Positions 15,076 to 23,428 of a DNA stretch of 64,000 nt are shown here, in pieces. Location of the stretch: contig CAZXID010000003.1 in NCBI GenBank assembly GCA_964640325.1, forward strand, positions 33,546-97,545, in the 5' to 3' direction. The position numbers and the translations under genes were made by a program. The notes under the pieces were generated by a model, which had not been told where the DNA came from, searched no databases, and saw only the letters and a program-made list of their open reading frames with translations. This DNA is from DAOQAU01 sp964640325 (GTDB lineage Bacteria > Cyanobacteriota > Vampirovibrionia > Gastranaerophilales > Gastranaerophilaceae). Position 1 is the stretch's first letter; each line of letters starts with the position of its first letter.

Positions 15076-17526
15076 ATGACGACACAGACAGAACATAACA
15101 ATTATGATGCCAGTAATATAAGGGTTTTAGAAGGGTTGGAGGCAGTAAGGCTTCGTCCGGGGATGTATATAGGTTCGACTTCTCAAAGAGGTTTGCATCA
15201 CTGTATTTATGAAATTGTGGATAATTCCATTGATGAATCTTTGGCAGGCTACTGTAACGAAATAAAAGTAACTGTCAATACTGATCACAGTATTACCGTC
15301 GAAGATAACGGCCGTGGGATTCCTGTTGACATTAAACCTGACTCGGGAAAATCGGCATTAGAAATTGTTCATACTGTATTGCATGCCGGCGGAAAATTCG
15401 GGGATGGAGGATATAAGGTTTCAGGCGGACTCCATGGTGTTGGAGCTTCTGTCGTAAACGCCCTTTCTGAAAAGATGATTGTCGAGGTTTCTCGTGACGG
15501 GTTTGTGTGGAGGCAGGAATATTTAAGAGGCGAACCCTCTTCTCCTGTTGAGAAAACAAAAGAAACATCAAAAACAGGAACAAGAACAACTTTTTGGCCC
15601 GACCCTGAGATTTTTACCGAAACAACAGAAATTGACAAAGATACTATCGCAAATAGACTCAGGGAAATGGCTTTCTTGAACAAAGGGCTTAAAATAATTT
15701 TCATTGAAGGAAAAACGCTTGAAGAAGAAGCATTCCACTATGAAGGCGGGATAGCAAGCTATGTTGAATTTTTAAACAAGAATAAAACCTCTCTTTTTGA
15801 TGCACCGGTTTATATGGAAAAAACTGTTGAAGGAATTTTGGTTGAAGTTGCGATGCAATATACAGAAGCTTACAACGAAAGTGTTTTATCTTTTGCAAAT
15901 AATATCAATACGCATAACGGCGGCACGCACCTTACCGGTTTTAGAAATGCTATAACTCGCGTTTTAAATGATTATGCCAGAAAAAACAACATTCTTAAAG
16001 ATTCCGAGCAAAACTTGACGGGAGAAGATGTTAGAGAGGGTTTGACGGCTATTATAAGTGTAAAAATGGAAAACCCTGAATTTGAGGGTCAAACAAAAGA
16101 AAAATTAGGCAGCCAAGAAGCTATGGGTGCAGTTCAAGATGTGGTAAGGGACAAACTTCAGGAATGGCTTGAATTTAATCCGAAAAATGCAAAAATAATT
16201 ATTGAAAAAACGCTTCAGGCACAGCGTGCCAGAGAAGCAGCCAGAAAGGCAAGGGAATTAACAAGGAGAAAATCTGCTTTGGAAAATTCCACTTTGCCGG
16301 GAAAACTTGCCGACTGTTCGAACAGAGAACCTGAAAAATGCGAAATTTATATAGTTGAGGGTGATTCTGCGGGAGGCTCTGCAAAACAGGGCAGAAACAG
16401 AATGTTTCAGGCAATTCTTCCTCTGAGAGGTAAAATCTTAAACGTTGAACGTGCAAGGCTTGATAAAATTTACGGAAATAACGAAATTCAGGCAATGGTG
16501 CAGGCTTTCGGGATTAACATAAGCAAAAACGAAGATGAAGTAGAAATTGAAAAATTAAGGTATCATAAAATTATAATAATGACCGATGCCGATGTTGATG
16601 GGGCTCACATTAGAACGCTTCTTTTGACATTTTTCTTCCGCTATGCAAAACCTCTGATTGATAATGGTCATATTTATATTGCTCAGCCGCCTTTATTTAA
16701 GGTTACAACAGGAAAAACGTCCGAATATTTATATGACGAAAGAGCGCTTGATAAAACGCTCAGAGAGCGTGGAGTTAAAGGACTTTGTCTTTGTGATAAA
16801 ACAAAACAAAAAATGTGTTCCGATAAAGATTTTACAGAGTTAATGGCAAATATGTCCACGTATTATAATTCTTATAACAATCCTATCTTAAATTCTATTC
16901 CTGCGGTTGTTTTAAGGGGCTTGGTACGCTCGGGGCTTGAAGCCGAAGACTTCGATAATCAGGCAAAAATGGATGAAATTGTTGTTTATTTAAATAATTA
17001 TCTTAAAGACCACGCCAAAAATTATAATGTTAAAGAGGCTGAAAATTTCAATGTTTCTTTAAAATATAACCCCGAAAACGCAAAATATGCTATAAGGCTT
17101 GATTTAGGGCATGATGTTGAACCTGTTATGATTACTTCAAATATAATCAGAAGTTCTGAATACAAAAGAATGAAGGTTTCTTATCCGCTTATAAGAAATT
17201 TCCTTATAGAAGAAGAGGAAAAACTTATATTGGAAACTGATTCAGAGCAAATTGAGATAAATTCTTTTGCGGATTTGCAAAGAATTGTTGAAGAAAGAGG
17301 ACAAAAAGGTTTACAAATTCAGCGTTTCAAAGGCTTGGGAGAAATGATGCCCCAACAGCTTTGGGAAACAACCATGGATCCTTCAACAAGAACCCTTTTA
17401 AAAGTAAGCATTGAAGATGCGATGCTTGCAGATCAGCTTTTTGATATTTTAATGGGTGATAAAGTTGAACCCAGAAGGGATTTTATTGAAGCAAATGCAG
17501 CTTATGCGACAAATATTGATACGTAG
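15076..17526 (+). CDS. gyrB: DNA gyrase subunit B
   Basis: The ATPase subunit of DNA gyrase. In 816 aa it carries the GHKL motifs EIVDNSIDE, GRGIPVD and GGLHGVGASVVNALS, the TOPRIM motifs EGDSAGGSAKQGRNR and DADVDGAHIRTLL, and the C-terminal QRFKGLGEMMPQQLWETTMD. Its length is nearer the E. coli GyrB type (about 804 aa) than the 640-aa type. The extra part falls after LFKV, roughly residues 555-725, as in the proteobacterial insertion. ATG 15076 is preferred (GGGAG 6 nt upstream) over the TTG at 15064. Confidence 0.97.
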   Translation: MTTQTEHNNYDASNIRVLEGLEAVRLRPGMYIGSTSQRGLHHCIYEIVDNSIDESLAGYCNEIKVTVNTDHSITVEDNGRGIPVDIKPDSGKSALEIVHTVLHAGGKFGDGGYKVSGGLHGVGASVVNALSEKMIVEVSRDGFVWRQEYLRGEPSSPVEKTKETSKTGTRTTFWPDPEIFTETTEIDKDTIANRLREMAFLNKGLKIIFIEGKTLEEEAFHYEGGIASYVEFLNKNKTSLFDAPVYMEKTVEGILVEVAMQYTEAYNESVLSFANNINTHNGGTHLTGFRNAITRVLNDYARKNNILKDSEQNLTGEDVREGLTAIISVKMENPEFEGQTKEKLGSQEAMGAVQDVVRDKLQEWLEFNPKNAKIIIEKTLQAQRAREAARKARELTRRKSALENSTLPGKLADCSNREPEKCEIYIVEGDSAGGSAKQGRNRMFQAILPLRGKILNVERARLDKIYGNNEIQAMVQAFGINISKNEDEVEIEKLRYHKIIIMTDADVDGAHIRTLLLTFFFRYAKPLIDNGHIYIAQPPLFKVTTGKTSEYLYDERALDKTLRERGVKGLCLCDKTKQKMCSDKDFTELMANMSTYYNSYNNPILNSIPAVVLRGLVRSGLEAEDFDNQAKMDEIVVYLNNYLKDHAKNYNVKEAENFNVSLKYNPENAKYAIRLDLGHDVEPVMITSNIIRSSEYKRMKVSYPLIRNFLIEEEEKLILETDSEQIEINSFADLQRIVEERGQKGLQIQRFKGLGEMMPQQLWETTMDPSTRTLLKVSIEDAMLADQLFDILMGDKVEPRRDFIEANAAYATNIDT

Positions 17527-17530
17527 ATTA

Positions 17531-17588
17531 GTGAATGGTAAATAGTAAATAGACTTTTAGTTTCTATTAACTATTTCCTATTTACTCA
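17531..17588. repeat. Heptamer repeat with inverted arm between gyrB and adk
   Basis: GTGAATGGTAAATAGTAAATAG is followed by TTTCTATTAACTATTTCC and TATTTACT, the same organisation as at 10406 and 14987. Confidence 0.75.
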
Positions 17589-17622
17589 AAACATACATAT
17601 GAAAAAATAAAAAGGATTAACA

Positions 17623-18276
17623 ATGAAAAAAGAATTAGTATTTTTAGGTCCGCCGGCATGCGGAAAAGGAACTCAGACAAGCAAACTCGCACTACATTTG
17701 AACTTCCCGCATGTTGACACAGGTTCTTTGCTTAGAAAAGCAATGGCAGATAAAACTTCAGACGGGCTTATAGCACAGTCTTACGTTGAAAAAGGACAGC
17801 TGGTACCGGTTGATATAGTGGCTTCAATAATCAAAAGCAGATTAAAAGAGCAAGATTGTAAAAACGGGTTTATTTTAGACGGATACCCCAGAAGTACCGA
17901 ACAGGTAATTCTTTTAGAAGAGATGCTTAAAGAAATAGATACAGATGAAGATGTTGATTTTAAAGTTATTTATTTTGACATTGACCAAAAACTCCTTATG
18001 CAAAGGATAATTTATCGCCGCTCTTGTTCAAAATGCGGAAAAATTTACAATTTACTTTCACTTAAGCCTAAAAAAGACGGTGTTTGTGATGAATGCGGGT
18101 GTGAGTTAATTCAAAGAAAAGACGATACCGAAGAAATTGCAAAATCAAGGTTCGATACTTATTTTGAGCAAACTGCCCCATTGATTAAATTCTATGAAGA
18201 AAAAGGTTCTTTGAAAAAAATTGATGCAAACGGAAGTGTTGATGAAGTTTGGGATAGGCTTTTGAGCGCAATATAG
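17623..18276 (+). CDS. adk: Adenylate kinase (zinc-LID form)
   Basis: Converts ATP + AMP to 2 ADP. The 217-aa protein has the P-loop GPPACGKGTQTSKL (residues about 8-21), HVDTGSLLR, the AMP site GFILDGYPRSTEQ, and a LID with two CxxC pairs (CSKCGK and CDECGC) that bind zinc, as in many Gram-positive and thermophilic enzymes. A bidirectional hairpin terminator follows. Confidence 0.97.
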   Translation: MKKELVFLGPPACGKGTQTSKLALHLNFPHVDTGSLLRKAMADKTSDGLIAQSYVEKGQLVPVDIVASIIKSRLKEQDCKNGFILDGYPRSTEQVILLEEMLKEIDTDEDVDFKVIYFDIDQKLLMQRIIYRRSCSKCGKIYNLLSLKPKKDGVCDECGCELIQRKDDTEEIAKSRFDTYFEQTAPLIKFYEEKGSLKKIDANGSVDEVWDRLLSAI

Positions 18277-18289
18277 ATTTAAATGTGTA

Positions 18290-18330
18290 AAAAAGCGGGG
18301 CAAAATGAGTTCATTTTGCCCCGCTTTTTG
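18290..18330. terminator. Bidirectional terminator between adk and a convergent gene
   Basis: A 14-bp stem (18295-18308 with 18311-18324) is flanked by A and T runs. It serves adk on the plus strand and the hypothetical gene at 18344 on the minus strand. Confidence 0.88.
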
Positions 18331-18343
18331 TTTAAAAACCTTT

Positions 18344-18748
18344 TTATACCACAGGCGGCCAAATATTTTTACTTTGTGTTCTGAAAGATTTTAAAATATA
18401 TGAATTATGGCAACATCCTTCAACCAAGTCCAAGGTATGATTATAAAGTTGTTCAGTTATACCTTCTGTTCCGTTTTTACCCAATCTTCTAATAGCAGCA
18501 GTTCGTTCAGCGTTTATGGTATCTGCGCCAATTTCATAACCTTTTTTTTTGAGGGTTATTAAACTTTTAAGCCAATTAAAAACCATTTTTGTTACTCTTG
18601 TTTCGGGCCTATTTTTTGAATTATACATTCTCATTAATTCTTGAAAATTCGAATTATTTTCCATTTTTAAAACTTTTTGCAATTCTTGAGGGGAAAGTTT
18701 TATGGAACCAAAACTTTGTGCGTTCATGCCTACTTTTTGTACTTGCAT
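18344..18748 (-). CDS. Hypothetical protein with N-terminal SFG motif
   Basis: A 134-aa protein that I do not recognise. It begins MQVQKVGMNAQSFGSIKLSP, another example of a short leader ending SFG. The rest is basic and helical (RVTKMVFNWLKSLITLKKKG, NAERTAAIRRLG) with a CC pair near residue 112. The ATG follows AAGGAGTAAAT. It is monocistronic. Confidence 0.7.
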   Translation of the reverse strand: MQVQKVGMNAQSFGSIKLSPQELQKVLKMENNSNFQELMRMYNSKNRPETRVTKMVFNWLKSLITLKKKGYEIGADTINAERTAAIRRLGKNGTEGITEQLYNHTLDLVEGCCHNSYILKSFRTQSKNIWPPVV

Positions 18749-18839
18749 ATTTACTCCTTTTTATACTTCAGCCACAGTTTAATAAATGACGTAAAAAAAT
18801 TTTTTGCTAAAATTTTTCATGTTGTTACAAAATTTAATA

Positions 18840-18868
18840 TTGAATAAAGCTGAAAATTTTGGTACAAT
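18840..18868 (+). promoter_or_regulatory. Sigma70-type promoter of map
   Basis: TTGAAT (18840-18845), a 17-bp spacer and TACAAT (18863-18868) lie 21 nt before the map ATG, so the leader is very short. Confidence 0.6.
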
Positions 18869-18889
18869 TTTTATTGGAAAAGATTTGAG

Positions 18890-19636
18890 ATGATAATAAG
18901 AAAATCAAAAGAAGAAATAAAAAGAATAAGGCACGCCGGATATATTGTAGCGCTTGTGCACCAGGAAATGAAAAGACTTATTGAACCCGGGATAAGTGCC
19001 AAAAAACTTGATATGGTTGCTTTTGACATAATTAAAAAAAATAAGGCAATACCTTCTTTTTTAGGGTATCATGGATTTCCCGCAAGTATTTGTGCTTCAA
19101 TAAACGAGCAGGTAGTACATGGGTTTCCGCTTGAAAATATTATACTCAAAGAGGGTGATATTATAAGTGTTGATGTTGGCGCAACTTACGGAGGACTTGT
19201 CGGAGACAGTGCATGGACATATCCCGTGGGGAAAATTTCTTCAGAAAAAGAAAGGCTTTTAAAAGCAACCGAGGAAGCACTTTTTGCGGCAGTAGAACAA
19301 ATGTTTCACGGGAATATTTTGGATAATGTCGGCGGTGCCATAGAAGATGTGGCAAAAAGAGAAAAGCTCGGAATTGTCAGACAATACGGCGGGCATGGTG
19401 TGGGAAGAGCTATGCACGAAGAGCCTTTTGTTTTTAATTACAGAACGGGGGACAAAACTGTTTTGAAGTCCGGAATGACAATAGCAATAGAGCCGATGTT
19501 AAATTTGGGCGGTGATGAAGTTGAAGTTTTATCCGATAAATGGACAGTGCAAACCGTTGACAAAATGCCTTCTGCTCACTTTGAACATTCGATTTTGGTA
19601 ACAGACGATAAACCTGTTGTTTTAACGACATTGTAG
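18890..19636 (+). CDS. map: Methionine aminopeptidase, type I
   Basis: Removes the initiator methionine from nascent proteins. The 248-aa M24 metallopeptidase has the five metal ligands in order: D and D in SVDVGATYGGLVGDSAW, H in GGHGVGRAMHEEP, E in IAIEPML, and E in the terminal VQTVDKMPSAHFEHSILVT region. It has normal length for type Ia. Only a weak ribosome site (TTGAG) precedes it, in keeping with its near-leaderless transcript. Confidence 0.95.
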   Translation: MIIRKSKEEIKRIRHAGYIVALVHQEMKRLIEPGISAKKLDMVAFDIIKKNKAIPSFLGYHGFPASICASINEQVVHGFPLENIILKEGDIISVDVGATYGGLVGDSAWTYPVGKISSEKERLLKATEEALFAAVEQMFHGNILDNVGGAIEDVAKREKLGIVRQYGGHGVGRAMHEEPFVFNYRTGDKTVLKSGMTIAIEPMLNLGGDEVEVLSDKWTVQTVDKMPSAHFEHSILVTDDKPVVLTTL

Positions 19637-19746
19637 TTTTTTTTACTTCTTATCTCTTACTTTTCACTAATTACGTCACTTATACGATTTATTATTACTT
19701 AAATTATTGTTAAATTATATTAGAGAAACTATAATCGGAGCTTGGC

Positions 19747-20502
19747 ATGGATATATTTGGAATATTAGGAATTGTTGTTGGGCTGGTGTTTATGCTTTGG
19801 GCACAGGCATTAGAAGGTGGCAATATCGGTCAGTTACTCCAAATAACAGCTGCGATGATTGTTTTTGGAGGCACTGCAGGTGCTGTTATTGCAAGTTTTC
19901 CTGTAGAAGATTTAAAAAGCGGTCTTTTTATGTTAAAAGATGTCGTTTTCCCTCCTAGTGTTAATTTTGAAGCCCTAATCGCTGAAATTGTAGGCTTTGC
20001 AACTAAAGCAAGAAAAGAGGGGGTTATTGTTTTGGAAAAAGAAGCAAAATTTGCTTCCGATCCGCTTTTGACTATGGGCCTGGAGGCAGTTTCCGACGGT
20101 GCTGACCCTTCACTTGTGCAGGGGATGATGGAAAATCAAATTACACAATTAGAAGAAAAAGTATCTAAGGGCGCTAAGGTTTGGGAAGCAGGGGGCGGAT
20201 ATTCTCCCACTTTTGGTATTATAGGTGCTGTTATGGGTTTAATTCAGGTTATGCAAAACCTTTCTGATCCTTCAAAATTGGGTGCAGGTATTGCAGTGGC
20301 GTTTGTTGCTACAATTTACGGGTTATTTTTTGCAAACTTAATTGCATTACCTTTTTCATCCAGAATAAAGTTCAGTTATCAAAAAGTTTTTGTGGCAAAA
20401 GAAATAATGCTTGAGGGTGTTTTAGCTATTCAGGCAGGGGAAAGTCCGGCTCTAATCGAAAGAAAACTCCAGTCATTCCTTTTGAATAATCAAGGTAGTT
20501 AA
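19747..20502 (+). CDS. motA: Flagellar stator protein MotA
   Basis: MotA with MotB forms the ion-conducting stator. The 251-aa protein has four membrane segments: near residues 4-20 and 30-50, then after the cytoplasmic loop around 150-172 (YSPTFGIIGAVMGLIQVM) and 180-203. The long loop holds the charged residues that contact FliG. KLGAGIAVAFVATIYGL is a family hallmark. The gene starts a motA-motB-unknown operon. Confidence 0.94.
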   Translation: MDIFGILGIVVGLVFMLWAQALEGGNIGQLLQITAAMIVFGGTAGAVIASFPVEDLKSGLFMLKDVVFPPSVNFEALIAEIVGFATKARKEGVIVLEKEAKFASDPLLTMGLEAVSDGADPSLVQGMMENQITQLEEKVSKGAKVWEAGGGYSPTFGIIGAVMGLIQVMQNLSDPSKLGAGIAVAFVATIYGLFFANLIALPFSSRIKFSYQKVFVAKEIMLEGVLAIQAGESPALIERKLQSFLLNNQGS

Positions 20503-20503
20503 A

Positions 20504-21616
20504 ATGGCTAAAAAAAAGAAACATCCCGAACATGAAAATCTTGAAAGGTGGCTGATTTCTTACGCAGATTTCATAACTCTGCTTTTTGCAACTTTTGTTG
20601 TTTTGTATGCACTTTCACAGGTGGACGTTGCCGATTTTAAAAAACTTGAAGAGTCTATTAAACAAGCATTTTCTGCCCCGTCTTTAATGCAGGGTGCGGA
20701 TAATATAATGCAAAACAAAAGTCAGGAAATTTTCGATAAATCTGAAGGTGAAACTTTAATTACTCCTTTGATGATGGAATACATGAGCCAAAAATATGAA
20801 GAACAATCTTTTGACCAAATTCAAAAAACAATAGAAGATATGAATAAAAATGGTGAAATTGACGGCGTAGAAGCTACTATGACTGATCGTGGTCTTTTGG
20901 TAAGATTTAATGATAATTATCTTTTTAAACCCGCCTCGGCTACTTTAACTCCTCAGGCAAAACAAAAATTGGATAAAGTAGGTGCTGTGATAGGAAAAAG
21001 ATTTTTTCTGCACAATATAAGAGTTGAGGGCCATACTGATAATGAAAAAATAGTTTCTATAGTCTTTCCTTCAAACTGGGAACTTTCTTCGGCACGTTCT
21101 TGTTCGATTATAAGATATTTAATAGAACGGTTCAGTTTTATGCCCGGGTTGTTTACTGCAATCGGATTTTCCGATACAAGACCTATTGCTTCAAATAGCA
21201 CTCCTCAGGGGCAGTTTAAAAACAGGCGGGTTGAGCTTTTAATCCTAAAAAATCAATTTAAAGCAATGGAAATACCACAGAATAATATTATGAAAATGAG
21301 CAAAAAAGAACAGGAAGAACTTCAGACCAGAAGAATGGAGACAATAAATGCCATTAATGTTATTACTAATACTTCACAGAATTCTTTAGATGCAGATAAA
21401 AGAGCAAAGGAGCAGGCAGCGATTTTAAATGCCACTTATGAAAAAGAATTAAAAAGAATATCAAGAGAAACACAAGTTTTAGATAACCCGACCAAGAGTA
21501 AAATAACCGGACAAGGTTCATGGCTCAGACCCCCGGCAAAGCCAATGCCGGCACAGGAGGGTAAAACAGTGTTACCGAAGTATGTAGAAAATGAATTTAG
21601 AAATGTAGGAAGATAG
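20504..21616 (+). CDS. motB: Flagellar stator protein MotB (OmpA/peptidoglycan-binding)
   Basis: A 370-aa protein starting with a basic tail, then WLISYADFITLLFATFVVLYALS, which contains the single membrane helix and the conserved ion-binding Asp of the stator plug. An OmpA-like peptidoglycan-binding domain spans about residues 125-250 (HNIRVEGHTDN, SSARSCSIIRYLIE, RRVELLIL). The C-terminal 110 residues are a Lys/Glu-rich extension beyond the usual end. It begins 1 nt after motA. Confidence 0.94.
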   Translation: MAKKKKHPEHENLERWLISYADFITLLFATFVVLYALSQVDVADFKKLEESIKQAFSAPSLMQGADNIMQNKSQEIFDKSEGETLITPLMMEYMSQKYEEQSFDQIQKTIEDMNKNGEIDGVEATMTDRGLLVRFNDNYLFKPASATLTPQAKQKLDKVGAVIGKRFFLHNIRVEGHTDNEKIVSIVFPSNWELSSARSCSIIRYLIERFSFMPGLFTAIGFSDTRPIASNSTPQGQFKNRRVELLILKNQFKAMEIPQNNIMKMSKKEQEELQTRRMETINAINVITNTSQNSLDADKRAKEQAAILNATYEKELKRISRETQVLDNPTKSKITGQGSWLRPPAKPMPAQEGKTVLPKYVENEFRNVGR

Positions 21617-22216
21617 ATGGAAAATTATTTTATAGGATTATCTCTTGCCGCCTCGGCAAATACGGAATCGGGTGTTGTTGTAGTTGACAAAAATAACACA
21701 ATTGTAACTTTGGATAAATTGTTTTCAATGCAGGATGTTCAATTCTTTTTTGATAATTTCAGCTCTCTCAAAAATTCTCAAATTTGTGTTTCGCTTCCTT
21801 GGGATAGTTCTATGCTAAACGGTAAGTGGCGGCTTTTGTCCAAGCCTTATCAACTTGTTATGTCAAGCGAAAAACTGAAAAATAAGGATAATTGGACTCA
21901 AAGATATTCTAATAGAGGCTCGGATTATTTTAAAATGCTTTTTGAAAAAGGTTTAAAAATAAGCCGTTTTGAACTTTATCTTACAAGGCAGGCCTTGGGT
22001 TTAGAATCAGGCTTTAAAGAAAGAACTCCCGCTGACTGCAAGTCGCTTCAAAATGCGCTCAAAATTAAGTACGGATTTAGTGAAATTCCTCCGAATATGA
22101 TGCCAATGGCACAGTTGGAAGCTTTTGTGGGCGCAATTCTTGCAAAAAGAATAAGTGAGTCAAAAGCCTTGGAGTCGATTTTTGAATTCAACGGAATTCC
22201 TGTTATCAGAGGTTAG
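21617..22216 (+). CDS. Hypothetical protein, possibly RNase H-fold (DUF429-like)
   Basis: A 199-aa protein whose ATG directly abuts the motB stop, so it is in the stator operon. The start IGLSLAASANTESGVVVVDKN resembles the first strands of RNase H-like folds of the DUF429 type (GID.A....G). The later part (QALGLESGFKERTPADCKSL, QLEAFVGAILAKRI) would suit that fold's helices. I am not sure of the family. Its stop shares 4 nt with the convergent trmD stop (TTAG serves both strands). Confidence 0.55.
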   Translation: MENYFIGLSLAASANTESGVVVVDKNNTIVTLDKLFSMQDVQFFFDNFSSLKNSQICVSLPWDSSMLNGKWRLLSKPYQLVMSSEKLKNKDNWTQRYSNRGSDYFKMLFEKGLKISRFELYLTRQALGLESGFKERTPADCKSLQNALKIKYGFSEIPPNMMPMAQLEAFVGAILAKRISESKALESIFEFNGIPVIRG

Positions 22217-22908
22217 TCTGAGTATTTGTCATACAAATCTTTTCTTTTTGTCTTTGTTCTGGCTAAACTCTGTTCATGTCTGAATTTTTCTATTTGAGCG
22301 TGATTGCCGTTTAGTAAAACATCAGGAACTTCCAACCCTCTGAAGTTTCTCGGTTTTGTGTATTGAGGGTATTCTAAAAGTCCGTTTGAAAAACTGTCAA
22401 ATTCGGCAGATTCTTGTTTGCCGAGTGTCCCTTCTATTTTTCGGCTTATACTGTCTATAAGACAAAGTGCCGGTAATTCTCCTCCGGTCAAAACAAAATC
22501 GCCTATGGAAACTTCTTGCGGCTTAATTATTTCTCTTATCCGCTCGTCAAACCCTTCATAATGTCCGCAGATTAAAATTATCTGGTCATATTTTGCAAAT
22601 TTGTTGCTCATTTTATCGTCAAAAACTTCACCTTGAGGAGTGAGCATAATTGTTATTGAATTTTTTTCTTTTTTGATGCTTTCGTAAGCATCTACAAAAG
22701 GCTGTGCCATCAAAACCATTCCCGCACCGCCGCCAAAAGGTTTATCGTCAACTTTTTTGTGGTTGTTGTGGGTAAAATCTCTTGGATTTATCGTGTTTAT
22801 TTTTATAATTTTATTTTGACAAGCGCGCTTTAAAATACTGTGAGAACAGCAGTTTTCAATCATTTCGGGAAATAGTGTTAAAATATCGAATTTTTTGGCA
22901 AATTTCAT
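22213..22908 (-). CDS. trmD: tRNA (guanine-N1-)-methyltransferase TrmD
   Basis: Methylates G37 of tRNAs to prevent frameshifting. The 231-aa SPOUT enzyme begins FDILTLFPEMIENCCSHSIL and has the knot motifs LICGHYEGFDERI and SIGDFVLTGGELPAL, plus the TKPRNFRGLEVPDVLLNGNH segment. It overlaps rimM by 4 nt (ATGA), giving translational coupling. Confidence 0.97.
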   Translation of the reverse strand: MKFAKKFDILTLFPEMIENCCSHSILKRACQNKIIKINTINPRDFTHNNHKKVDDKPFGGGAGMVLMAQPFVDAYESIKKEKNSITIMLTPQGEVFDDKMSNKFAKYDQIILICGHYEGFDERIREIIKPQEVSIGDFVLTGGELPALCLIDSISRKIEGTLGKQESAEFDSFSNGLLEYPQYTKPRNFRGLEVPDVLLNGNHAQIEKFRHEQSLARTKTKRKDLYDKYSD

Positions 22909-23417
22909 TCTATCAAACCTTTAATATTATTTACGATAATTTTTTTGTTTTTTATGTCAACTTTGGGCACAAGCGCTTTTACAAAAGGAACAAGACAGAT
23001 GTTTTTGGATTTGCTCTTGACCGATATAAAATCATTTATGCCGTTGTTTGAAACCCCAACTGCAACACCTATAATTTCGCCATTTTGGTCAAAAACATCA
23101 AGCCCTGTTAGTTCATCTATCAAAAATTCATCTTCATTAAGGGTTTGTCTGATGGTTTGTCTTTCTGTAAAAATAAGACAACTTTTGTATGGAATTAAGT
23201 CATTTATTGAATTTATGCCCTGAAATTTTATCAGCGCAAAATTTTTGTTAAACCTTATTGATGAAATTTTAAAAGGTTTATATTCGTTTTCTGTTTTTAT
23301 AAAAGCGGACTTTAAATTTTTCAAAAAATCGGCCTGATTTTTTGAAAAACCGACTTTTGCTTCGCCCTGAATTCCGTGAAAATTAAGGATTTTGCCTACA
23401 GAAACGTATTTGTCCAT
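22905..23417 (-). CDS. rimM: 16S rRNA processing protein RimM
   Basis: A 30S maturation factor that binds uS19. The 170-aa protein has the N-terminal VGKILNFHGIQGEAKV motif, a linker, and a C-terminal PRC-barrel (DEFLIDELTGLDVFDQNGEIIG; CLVPFVKALVPKVDIKNK). rimM-trmD is a near-universal pair. The usual upstream rpsP/khpA genes are replaced here by the zinc-ribbon low-complexity protein at 23429. Confidence 0.93.
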   Translation of the reverse strand: MDKYVSVGKILNFHGIQGEAKVGFSKNQADFLKNLKSAFIKTENEYKPFKISSIRFNKNFALIKFQGINSINDLIPYKSCLIFTERQTIRQTLNEDEFLIDELTGLDVFDQNGEIIGVAVGVSNNGINDFISVKSKSKNICLVPFVKALVPKVDIKNKKIIVNNIKGLIE

Positions 23418-23428
23418 AATCGGAAAAC

